Source: Megascapheus bottae (taxonomy: Eukaryota > Chordata > Mammalia > Rodentia > Geomyidae). From it: a DNA stretch of 64,000 nucleotides. How positions within the stretch are numbered: position 1 is the first letter of the stretch; the number at the start of each line of letters is the position of its first letter. The position numbers were made by a program, and so were the translations under genes. The notes beneath the pieces were generated by a model that saw only the letters and a list, made by a program, of their open reading frames with translations, ran no database searches and was not told where the DNA came from. Below are positions 50,516 to 60,703 of the stretch, in pieces. The stretch covers positions 42,135,001 through 42,199,000 of the forward strand of contig JANJXV010000016.1 in assembly GCA_024803745.1 (NCBI GenBank), written 5' to 3'.

Positions 50516-51378
50516 AAAGAAAACTAACAAAACGTTCATTTCAAGTGTAGAATAAGTTACAGATCTCACGCTACACTTTTGGGTGTCCTTGGGTTTTATC
50601 GATACACCAGTCCTCCGTCAGTATCTTTCCATTCTCAGTGGTGGGCTCTGGCATGTGTTCCCTAGGAAAACCTTCTTATATTCCATCCAATTATGTCATG
50701 TGCTTGTGTGACTTTCTTTCAGTAGTGCTGTACCATGTGCATTCCAGCTCCTCTAAATATTGAAAGGAACCCCGGTAAGACAGCATTCCCGGCTACCTTC
50801 CAGTCACTCTTCCATTTGGACCACGTTCTGTTTGGACTAGCTTGCCTGCTAAAAGGTCCTTCAAGCATGTGTGTGCTGAAAGGACTTCCTAATTTGTTAG
50901 GGAATTTTCGTGTTGCATATTTTAATTTTGATGAGCAGGATAAAGCTTGCCATATTGCAAAAAGCAATAGCAGTTTCTATTTTTATTATCAATAGTCTCT
51001 AATTATGTTTTCTCTCCTTAGGAACTTGTTCCCACCTGAAGAAATCAGCTCATTTTTCAAAGTCCACCTCAAATTTCATAAAGCAAACGTAATTCCTTTA
51101 GCATCTGTGTTGTGGAGCCAGGCAAGCTCATCTCTAAAGTTGTTTTGATCCCACGTTGCTGCATACCTATATTTACATGGTTTTCTCTCCCCTGGACTGG
51201 AGCTATGCCTAGAATCAGAGGTCTAGGTAACTCACGGTCATCCTGACATGACGCAATGGCTACGTCTGAAACACATTCCACGGCAGCTGAGTAACAGAAC
51301 AAATGACAAGAGTGGCCGTTCCATCTCCAGCCTCGCCCCTGGCTTGTTAAGATGTCTCCAGTGGATGCTGCACCTGCA
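50516..51378. other. No gene recognised
   Basis: Unique-looking sequence. Confidence 0.5.
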
Positions 51379-51392
51379 GAATGCACAGAAAG

Positions 51393-51590
51393 TAGGGCCA
51401 GGGAGTTTGGCCTAGTGGTAGAGTGCTTGCCTAGCATGCACGAAGACCCTGGTTCATTTCCTTGGTTCCACACGCATAAGAAAAAAGCTGGAAGTGGTGC
51501 TGTCACTCAAGTAGTAGAGCTGTAGCCTTGAGAAAAGTCCAAGGAGAGTGCTCAGGCCCTGAGCTCAAGCCCAACAACTGGCAAAAATAA
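51393..51590 (+). mobile_element. IDL-Geo-type dimeric SINE
   Basis: Left arm (gagtttggcctagtggtaga, gtgcttgcctagcatgcacg) and right arm (ggaagtggtgctgtcactca). Perfect 14-bp duplication GAATGCACAGAAAG at 51379-51392 and 51591-51604. Confidence 0.93.
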
Positions 51591-51604
51591 GAATGCACAG
51601 AAAG

Positions 51605-52959
51605 AAGGCCGTGGCTAGAAAGGCTTGTTCCAGAATACTTCATCAGAACAAATTCTAATCTGTTATCATAAACCACTATACTTAAAGATAAAAGACCTCT
51701 ATGTCCCATAGCCTCTCTTTTTGTTAATTTAGCTTTCATATAACAATTTCAAATGATCCAAAAATTACAGTGCAATGTTTTAGTGAAATGGACATACGTG
51801 GTGTTTGGAACCCTGTAAAGATACTCCCTTTATTTACCAACAAATTTATCTGTATTTACATATGACAGTTCAGGAGATATTATGCAACTATGAACTTGGG
51901 AAGTAATTCTGTTCATGAGTTGTAGAAATTAAAATGAATTGTCTCAATGGCATACAGAAAATTTAAATTAAAATACTAAAAAGCTATTAGTTTGGGAAAA
52001 TTTTGGTTTTGAAAATTTTTATTTTAATGGCACATAAAAATGTATCAGTACACATATACTAGCCATAATTGAGTCTTAGAACTCATAAGGAAAACTCTGT
52101 TGAACATGAACATGAACCGTGAGCCTTTCTGTGACTTTAGTACTGATAACAATTTCATAGACACCATGTGATCATGATTCCTGTATATATAAAAGTCTCA
52201 GAGGCACTCTGTATACAGTTATTTTATTAGAAAAAAATAGTATAGAGTTCTACTAACCTATTCAAATATATCTAGGGGCTTCCAAGTTTCTTTGTTTAAA
52301 AAAAATCAAACTTACCTGCTAATATGGTCAATGATACAAATTAATAAAATTGAATATTATTTATTTTGCATGTACTTTATTAAAGTATTTATGTCACAGG
52401 TGATAAATTGTGAACCCAGATAAATAGAATAAGGTCCTGAATATTAGCTAAAATTAAAATTGAGTTGAGGCCATTAAAACTTTTTTTGGCCTTGCACCAG
52501 TCACAGTGCATGCATTGTCTATGGTAATGTTTTCTCAGCAGCACTGCAGTGAGTTATGGCTGGTAACACAGAGAGAATACAAGGAAATCAGGAAGCAGAG
52601 GACTTTACAGCATGAGAGATTGCTGTGCAAGCATGGATGGATATTTCAGAACAGCCTGAGGCACGTTATACAGTGCTATTAATAAAGGCACGAGGAAACC
52701 AGTTAAGGGCAGATAGAGCCAAATATTAAAATTTAGTCTTCACTCTTTGGCATGGCAGATTGGTATCAGGGATTTATAATTGCAACCACAGTGGCCTCCT
52801 GTGGCAATAAGATATTTCTACAAAGTAATCATCTTTAGTTATTCTCTAATAAAAATTTTATAGCTTATCCATGCACAGTTTCAAATCTGCTATAAGACAC
52901 AGAGTGACAGCTAAGTCTTCCCTGACTTCCTTCTTAGAACTGTCCCATAGTCTGGGGTT
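51605..52959. other. No gene recognised
   Basis: AT-rich unique-looking sequence. Confidence 0.5.
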
Positions 52960-53505
52960 TTCTTTTTAGTTTTATTGTAAAAATGATGCACAGAGGGGCT
53001 GCAGTTACATGAGGAAATGAGTACATTTCTTTTTGAATAGCGTTCCCACTCTCCTCTCATTTTCTCCCACTTTCTCTTCCACACTCCGCGAGCCCAAGCT
53101 GTAAAGTTTGTTTCCTACACCATGTCTGGTGAGCATTCCCCTCACACTGGTTCACCTTTGTCCCCTGCCTTTCCCCAGATCAGACAAACTTATACACAAG
53201 ACGAAGGGTATAGAAACAGAAAACAGTGACAACAGGAATAAGCGAAAGGAGAACAAAAACGAAAGAAAAAAACAATTGCAAACCATTCACTAAAAACCCT
53301 CTTGTTTCCGTTTCTTGGACTGCACTTGGCTGAGCAAAATTGTATATGGTCCTATGCACCTAGCTACTGAGTTATTGTGATCTGCTAAGAATATCCTGCA
53401 GTCTAGGCCTCCCACATATGGAAAACCATGCAGGCTATGTTTCTTTGGGTCCGTGTAATATAATTTCTTCCAAGTCTTTCCATTTCTTTACAAGAAAGAT
53501 TAGTT
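52960..53505 (-). mobile_element. 5'-truncated L1 3' end, reverse orientation
   Basis: On the minus strand it begins with the last ORF2 codons (gaaatggaaagacttggaag, aaagaaacatag) and runs through a 3' UTR with a G/A-rich stretch to ACAATAAAACT near 52975. The T-rich left end on the plus strand is the eroded poly(A) side. Confidence 0.65.
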
Positions 53506-54127
53506 TAGTCAGGCGGCCTGGCAGAGTAGAAAGGCCTGACACGTGGCCGTGGCTTCTCAAATGACCCACTCCCTCCTTCATTTCCTGACTTACAGCTCTC
53601 TCACTTCTTTTCCTTCTGCTTCTTTGCCAGCTCGTGTTGGCTGCTGTAGGTGGCTTTCTGAGGACTTATTTTGCTTCATAGCTATCTGTGCAATGACTTC
53701 ATACTTACCAGATGCTAATTAGGGAGTTCTCCACTTGGAAAAAAGTTAAATGAGTTAATTGAGTGCATTTAATGTGGCATGAGTTGAATAAACTACTTGA
53801 ATGCTAGACTTAAGTAGCCTTTAGCATGGGCTCAAAATCATTCAACATCAAGACTCTTTAGATAGTTTATTCACGCTTAGGATCTCTGAAACAAGTCCCC
53901 TAACTTTAGTGAAAAGGAGGACATAGCCAACGAGCCAATGAGTAGGGCAAGGCTGTCCACTCGGCCCCAGAATCCAGCTGTCACAGGGTTGTTGTCATGA
54001 CAATGCCTTTCCAAGTCATGTCATTTCACTAGGTCAACTAATTATATGTTACTTATATGTAGGTATGTATATATGTTCTATGCGTGCAGGTCTAATAAAA
54101 TAAGGGAGTCATCGTCTTGAAAAATAT
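53506..54127. other. No gene recognised
   Basis: Unique-looking sequence. Confidence 0.5.
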
Positions 54128-54129
54128 AT

Positions 54130-54410
54130 CTAATTGCACGGAGGCTCACATCTGTAATCCTAGCCGAGATCTGAGGATCAAGGTTCAAAGCCAGATCAGG
54201 CACTACAAAGCTGTGAGACTCTTATTTCCAATTAATCACTAGAAAACAGGAAGTGGGCCTGTGGCTCAAGGGTTGGGCAGTGGCCTTAAGCTGAAAAGTC
54301 AGAGACAACACCCAGGTCCTGGGGAAGGATGGTAGCCTTGAGCTGAAAAGCTCAGGGACAGCACTCAGGCCCAGAGTTCAAGCCCCATTACCGCCCCAAA
54401 ATATCCAATT
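54130..54410 (+). mobile_element. Composite SINE with duplicated right-arm segment
   Basis: B1-like left arm (cacggaggctcacatctgta), linker (gtgagactcttatttccaat), then the right-arm core twice: once ending acacccaggtcctggg and again as tggtagccttgagctgaaaa, ending cccagagttcaagcccc. Confidence 0.78.
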
Positions 54411-54565
54411 TAGTTTAAAACTAATGCACATATGTAGGAAGGGCAAAAAATAAAAATATTCATAACTCAATAGAAACCTTGAGATTTATCTTTCAAAAGT
54501 CTAAGTTGGATGGCAAAATCCTTTAAAAAATAAATCCGCTAAGTTGACTTTTTAAAAATATACAA

Positions 54566-54760
54566 GAGCCGGAAGTTGGGTCTAGTGGTAGAGTGCTTGC
54601 CTAGCATGTACCAAGACCTGGGTTCAATTCCTTGGTACCTCATACATAGAAAAAAAGCTGGAAGTGGTGCTGAGGCTCAAATGGTAGAGCTCTAGCCTTG
54701 AGAAACATCCAAGGACAGTGCGCAGGCCCTGAATTCAAGGCCCATGACTGGCAAAAAAAA
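54566..54760 (+). mobile_element. IDL-Geo-type dimeric SINE
   Basis: Left arm (ggaagttgggtctagtggta, gggttcaattccttggtacc) and right arm (ggaagtggtgctgaggctca) with a poly(A) tail. Flanks are weakly similar (AAAAATA..ACA). Confidence 0.88.
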
Positions 54761-54787
54761 TACACATCCAACTTCAGATGCCTCAAA

Positions 54788-54890
54788 TGGGCTGGGCACA
54801 GGGGCTCATCCATGTAATCCTAGCAGACAGAAGCTGAGGTGGGGTCCAGCGTTCAAGGACAGCCTGGCCAACATGGGAAGACACTGTTCA
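54788..54890 (+). mobile_element. B1-like SINE monomer
   Basis: gggctgggcacaggggctca, atgtaatcctagcagacaga and ggacagcctggccaacatgg give the order of a 7SL-derived B1/Alu-like monomer. No right arm follows. Confidence 0.55.
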
Positions 54891-57800
54891 GAAAGTGTAA
54901 TTCCATTACACCCAGGAATGTATACCTTGTTTTTCTCATAAAGAAAAGTACACATTCATCAAAAATACATGTATACACACACACATATATATAACATTAA
55001 TGCAATGCGATGAATAAATCATGACCATAGCACTTAATGAAAACAAGACTGTGTTCAAAGTACAGCACATGCACATATCTACAGAATTAGCACAGTGACC
55101 TCCCTGTGAATGAATGCTAATTTTAAACTCTCGTGACTCTGAGAAAATCACTGGAACCACCAAGAGATGGGAGGTGGGCAGCAGGGGGCATTCCTTCCTA
55201 CTGCATGATTTTAGACTGAGTCAGAAATTCTGCTAAACATGGAAATCATTGCATAGCTCCTACGTATTTATGTTTTCCCAAGGAAAACAATCTTTGTGAT
55301 AAGTGTAAATACTTGTAGGCCTTTCAAAGTTGGGAGATAACACCACAGAACAAATAACGCTCACCGCCTTCCAGTGTAGCTAGGAAATAGCCACGAGCAA
55401 TGAGGCCCCCAAGGATCAATCAAGAAAATTCTGATTGTTCAGGAATCAACCCTGTGACAGTAAACGAAAAGCCCTGAGACTCCAGTTCCATTTTCTGAGC
55501 AAGGGGCCAGGCCTGACACCCCCACAACTGGTGGACTTTCTGGGTACAGGCTAGTGTGGATAGAAAATGACAGCCGTGTGTCCCCTGTCACATTTGAGTG
55601 AACAGCTACTGTGACAGGAAGAGTCTCCCTGTCAACACAAGAGAGGCGGCTTTGTGAGAACCCACGGTCCCTGTTCTTTTTCCCCTGGAGGGAAATTGGT
55701 ACCTGATAAGGAAGATTTCCTCCCAGGAGTTGGAGGTATATTTAAATGACAGCCCGCCGAGATTGCCCAGTGCTTGACAGAAGAGACCAGCCCTTAACCT
55801 CCCCGAGCTTTCATTCCCGGAACCGCCGGAAGAAATGGAACCCACAGAGTCTATCTTGACAAAGCACATCATGTCACGGTGCCATTAATAAGGCAAGCAC
55901 TAAGGGGGCGAAGAGGGCGCAGCTGTCCTGGCAGGGCAGGCCCCAGCAAGTGGCCGCAGCCTCACCTGTGATGCAACTGGGGTGAGGAGGCAGATGTGGA
56001 CATCTGGAAATGAACAGCCATGACTAGGTGGCCATGGATGTGAAAGACTGAGGAAAACTCAGGAGCCACTCGAGTATAAGCAAAAGCGAATGTCCTCATT
56101 GTTCCTACAGAAGGCGGGGTGGTGAGGGGGGCTATCTATGGCTGCTAGAAAGTTCTAAAGGGAAAGCTTGCTGTTAAGAAACACAGGTGTCCCAGGACTG
56201 TGAGCTGCACTTAGTAGACGTAGTCAGAATTATCCTTTAGTTCACTCTAGTCCACAGGATAGACTTTTCCCAGAGTAAAATACCTAAACTCTTTCTAGCC
56301 TCAAGTTTCACCCACCAAGTTCCCCTCCTTGTTGAATTCATTCCTTGTGGGAAATGAGAAGATATCCCAAGCAATATTTACAAGAGTTGTAAAGGAAATT
56401 CAGTCTGACTGTCTTTTCTGTCTAGTTTCTCTGAGATCCGCTCACAAACTGACTTACAGTTAAACTTCCCGATGGAAGCAAAGACCCACTCTTCACCTTC
56501 AGACACTTGTGCTTATGACTAAATTTCAAGTGGCCTGTGACTCATCTGCAATTTCCCACATTTCTATTTTAGACTTGCCAAGGAAAAGGCAACTCTGAAA
56601 TACGGCATTCTAGCGGGGTTTTCTTTTTTAATTTTTTATTTCTGGTTTTGTTTTGTTTTCAAGTGACATATGCCATGTTTCTTCCAGTGACGCCATAAAA
56701 AATTCCTGGGCTCTTTTCCTGCCGAAGTCGCACGGACTTGTGTCAGTAGCACTCTCAGTGTTCTATTTGGCAGTCGTATCTTCTGTGATGCCAAGACAAG
56801 CAGCACCGGTCCCCAGCAATGACACCCAGTGGCATTTTGGGAACTGCAAGAAAGAACAGGAAGTTCATCCAGCATATGAGGATCTGACTGGTGATTCTTG
56901 GCCACTTCATCACACTGTACAGACAGACAGAGTCTCAGACCAGACTTGTTTTCCAGAAACTGCGTTATTCTACAGATTCCTTTCCAAGCCTAACTCATTA
57001 TTTGTAGAAATTGCTGACCAGTGAGTTAAGCCTTGAAAGTTTTGAGAAATGCATCATGGCATTGCAATTATGTTGAGAATGTCCTCAACTGAAAAACTGC
57101 TATGTTGGTCCTAATGTAATGCTTTATAAGCTTTGGTTTATGGTGTGTGTGTGCACATGTGTCTTTAAAGAAAAGCACCTACATATTCCATGAGGTGCTT
57201 TGGTGTAACTGAGGTTCACTGTTACGCAGGCAGAATGAAGGGAGACAGGTGAACCCTATAATTCGGATGGGACTACCACATGCCTGAAATTTCACAACTG
57301 GGGCCTCAAACAAACCTGTCTGGAAGAACTGGATGGTTGCTTGTATTTTCACGGTAATTCTTTTCTGTCTAGAAAATGGCTGTGTCAGTATCTATCAATA
57401 TCTTGTACCAGTTTGGTCCCAGGTCGGTCCGTCATCTCCAGTGCCTGGATAGAGACAAAGGAGCTACCAGTCATTCTTCAAAAGTTAAGATCTTGTTTTA
57501 TTTGGATTTTAGGGGATGGAGATGAGGGTGGCGTGTACTCTAGCACTGAGTTATACCCTGAGCCATTGTAAGCAGGGATAGGTGGTAGTCAAGATATGCT
57601 CGCGTCATTTAGGCAGTGCAGTGTTCCATGTTTACGCAGATGAACAAGTGATGGCTACTCAGTTTCAGTGGCCTGATGGCAAATGTTGTCTTTTGCTAGA
57701 CAATTCTTGTGTGTATCAACTTGGTGGGTGTCGTTTCTAAGCATTGGTGCCTCTGCGCGATTCAATTCCTTAAAGAATAATGCTAGAAACATGAGAGCCA

Positions 57801-58097
57801 ATTCAATAAGAATAATGCTATTAATGCGTCTTCTGGTGTTATTTATTTAGGAAAAGTTATTCCAGTTCTCTGTTTCCTATTAAAAATAATGTACTTTGGA
57901 CTTTTGATCACATTTAGCATGTTATTATTTCATTTTTACTTATTGATGAGGTTTTGTTTAAATTAAACATCTATCGCTCATGGGTATGGGTGGTGACTAT
58001 TTTAATTTGGTTCATAACTACATTTACATTCGGTTCATAGACTACAAGTGTGTCTGCATGCACTTTACTGAGATATAGGTGGAGCCATTATTTAAAA
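54891..58097. other. No gene recognised
   Basis: Unique-looking sequence. A 123-codon plus-strand frame at 56653-57024 has no recognised domain. Confidence 0.5.
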
Positions 58098-58110
58098 TTT
58101 TAAGAAAGAG

Positions 58111-58204
58111 CCTAGGCCCAGGGGTAGGGTGGTAGCCTTGAGCTGTAGAGCTCAGGCACAGTGCCCAGGCCAAGTTCAAGCCCCATGGCCAAAAAAAAAA
58201 AAAG
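58111..58204 (+). mobile_element. Geo-like right arm alone (5'-truncated SINE)
   Basis: Only the right arm is present (ggggtagggtggtagccttg, caagttcaagccccatggcc), then A13. Flanked by TTTAAGAAAGAG at 58099-58110 and 58205-58216. Confidence 0.78.
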
Positions 58205-58216
58205 TTTAAGAAAGAG

Positions 58217-58410
58217 AGCTGGGGGTTTGGCCTAGTGGTAGAGTGCTCGCTCAGCATGCGCAAAGACCAGGGTTCCATTCCTCAGTACCAAATGCATAGA
58301 AAAAAAAAGCCAGAAGTGGCACTGTTGCTCAAGTGGTAGAGCTCTAGCTTTGAGAAAGCCCAAGGACCATGCTCAAGTCCTGAGTTCAAGCCCCAGGACT
58401 GAGAAAAAAA
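58217..58410 (+). mobile_element. IDL-Geo-type SINE inserted next to the truncated copy
   Basis: Left arm (ggggtttggcctagtggtag, gtgctcgctcagcatgcgca), right arm (gccagaagtggcactgttgc), poly(A). The 3' flank ttttaggaaagaa is a diverged third copy of the flanking repeat. Confidence 0.87.
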
Positions 58411-60189
58411 TATTTTAGGAAAGAAAACTTGCATTATTTAAAGATACATTTTTTTCCAATGTGTCATTTTCTTCTGGCATTATTGAACCGTGATTGTTTT
58501 CAATATATGATATTCCTCAAGATAGTTTTTTTCCTGTGGAAAAACAGATACATCGAAAACAATGATAGACAGGACAACAGCATTGGTGGGAGCTATATAC
58601 TGTAAGCAAAGGATGTGATGAACAGAACCTGGGTGTCTGGGTAAGTGGGAGGGATGACGCTGGGGGAATCTTCAAGTAGAATATTTTGAGAGGAGAACTA
58701 AGTGAAGGTTGGTATGAGAAGGGAGAAGGAGGAGGAGGAGGCGCATTTGGTTAGAATGGAAAGAAGGCTGAGCTCAGGAAGAGCAGAGAGGTGTGTACAC
58801 AGGGTGGAAGGCCATGGCCTGGGAGGGAGATAAGGAGCCAGTGATAGCTGAGAGCGAACGAGGTAGAGCTCTCAGGAAAACAGATGAGAAAAGGTAGTGC
58901 ATTCAGCTGTTCCTTGTAAAAACCCTCAGCTGCCACTCACATTGCAGCACCCTCTTGATGGGCCCTAGCTAATGAATGCACTATCATCTCCAATCCAGCA
59001 GCGATTGCCCAGAATCTCATTTAATGCAGTTAAAAAGCCGACATTTATCACTCTATCTGCCCCAATGCAGAATTCACACAAATGAAATATCCTGACATTG
59101 AGAAGGCTGGGGGAAGATGAACAGTGGTTAGGGAAGTTCCAAATGTGACATTTATTCCAAAAGTTGTAACCCTGTGTAGACATCTACTCTTTTAAACAAA
59201 AATGTAGTTTCAAGAAAGCTTTCTCTCAGAATCAGGACATCTCCTGTAACAGCTTCAATTGGAAAGTGAGATTTCGAAGTGGGGAAACAATATGGATATT
59301 TCCCTCTGGGAAAAGAACAAAGAGGTACTTTCTCATTAGCAGTGCTGAGCTGCTCACTGAACCAGACTCATGAAGCTCACATAGACGCTCCAGCACATCA
59401 GCCTCTCTCTGTCTCTCTCTCACTGTCGCTGTCTCTCTTTCTGTGTGTCGCTGTCTCTCTCTGTTTGTGTCTGTCTGTCTCTCTCTCTCTCCTTTCTCCC
59501 TTTCCCCCTCCTTCCTCGCTTTTTCTGCATATCAAACTTCTAGAAAAGAGTGGACAGCGTTATGTGTCAAGAAAGAGCTGCAAGTAGAGATTTTTTACTT
59601 TCCTGCCCTTGCCCTCAGGGCCTCTATTTTTGGAGGAGTCATCCTAAATCCAGTAGCTAGCCAGAGAGTTCCTACATTTTGGATAAACACAAGCTAGGGA
59701 AGGAAGCTCTTTTATTTTACCTTTTTTTAAACTTTTTTTATGGGTTCAGGAGCTTTCTGAGAGCTAGGAAACCAGTAAAGATCCTTTCCCTTGAGGGGAA
59801 TAAGATGTGACTACATGTTTCTGTTAAGTAAAAGGAAAGACAGTTAAATAGATTTTTAGTTAAATCTCTGTCAGGGTAGCCTACATAGATAGATGAAATG
59901 TGGCCACATCCAGTCTCCTAATGAGATCCCTATGCTCTCCTGGTGGGGTTCCTCACCCCTGCCCCCCCTTTTTGTGCAGGAGCTGCTGTCCTCTCCAACA
60001 ACACACACACACACTTTCGCTGCTTTGATCACACCTGGGCTGTAGCAAGAGAACTTAGTTTCCACTGAGAAGTAGAAAAGAAGCCTGTTCTGCCATCAGA
60101 TTGCCGAGTGACCCCTTCTAGGGGGTCATTTCCGGGGCGCTCCAGCAGCTATCTCACAGCGTCCATCTGGAGTTGAATTCATGCATCTG
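58411..60189. other. No gene recognised; flank of the provirus
   Basis: Contains a CT/TG-rich low-complexity tract at about 59402-59512 and a short AC run near 60000. The segment at 58940-59160 looks repeat-free with TAAT-type motifs (see findings). Confidence 0.5.
59402..59512. repeat. (CT)n-rich low-complexity tract
   Basis: Runs of ctctctgtctctctctc with GT interruptions. Confidence 0.88.
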
Positions 60190-60281
60190 TGTTGGGGACT
60201 GACTGTGGGGTCAGTGACCTTGGACCCGCACAATTGAGTACACAAGGAAGTAAGCTCTTATCATGATTTTGGGCTGTGTCA

Positions 60282-60343
60282 ATAGCTTCTCATTTAACCT
60301 GTTTGGGACTTGATAGCTTCTCATTCAACCTATTTCAGACTTG
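60282..60343 (+). repeat. 31-bp tandem duplication in U3
   Basis: Two adjacent copies (60282-60312 and 60313-60343) share atagcttctcatt and differ at a few bases. Direct repeats in U3 are often enhancer elements; function here is inferred. Confidence 0.85.
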
Positions 60344-60394
60344 ATACTGTTTGTACGAATGTAGCCCCTGGCAGTTCCCTAGTTTAAAGATGTG

Positions 60395-60402
60395 TATTTA
60401 AG
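60395..60402 (+). promoter_or_regulatory. LTR TATA-like element
   Basis: TATTTAAG lies about 20 bases before the AATAAA, in the position expected for the U3 promoter. Confidence 0.5.
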
Positions 60403-60415
60403 ATTGTGAACTGGA

Positions 60416-60421
60416 AATAAA
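60416..60421 (+). terminator. LTR poly(A) signal
   Basis: AATAAA follows the TATA-like box closely, so the transcription start and cleavage site must be close together, as in LTRs with a short R. Confidence 0.75.
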
Positions 60422-60592
60422 CTGGGCTACGGTCTTGGGCGACAGGCTTCTTAAGCTGTGGCTCCTGATTTGGGCTGGAGCCCTCCTGAACCCCATCTGT
60501 TTGTCTCTCTTCTAATTTTTCCTAGTCCTTGCCCCCTATTTCAGGAACCCCAATCTGCGAACCCTGGTTTGCTGCCGGTTGGCTCCGGCATC

Positions 60593-60610
60593 TGGCGCCC
60601 GAACAGGGAC
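60593..60610 (+). other. Primer binding site, tRNA-Lys3
   Basis: TGGCGCCCGAACAGGGAC is an 18/18 match to the known tRNA-Lys3 primer site, the type used by MMTV and many class II elements. IAP elements use tRNA-Phe instead. Confidence 0.95.
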
Positions 60611-60642
60611 CCTGAAAATCTGGGACGAAGGCGAAGGACCCC

Positions 60643-60656
60643 CCCTGTGGTGAGTA
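60643..60656 (+). promoter_or_regulatory. Major 5' splice donor
   Basis: TGTG|GTGAGTAA with the last exonic base at 60649, in the leader before gag. It fits the donor used for subgenomic (env) mRNA. Confidence 0.6.
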
Positions 60657-60703
60657 ACACGTCGTAGGACTATTAGGAGAGTGTATAGTCAGGAGAAAAA
60701 ATT

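Larger units (their letters stand above)
60190..60590 (+). repeat. 5' LTR
   Basis: Starts TGTTGGGG (or two bases earlier, TGTGTTGG) and ends CCGGCA two bases before the primer site, giving the TG...CA ends of retroviral LTRs and about 401 bp. The start is inferred because the 3' LTR is outside the window. U3 holds a tandem 31-bp repeat. A TATA-like element and AATAAA lie close together, implying a very short R. Confidence 0.85.
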
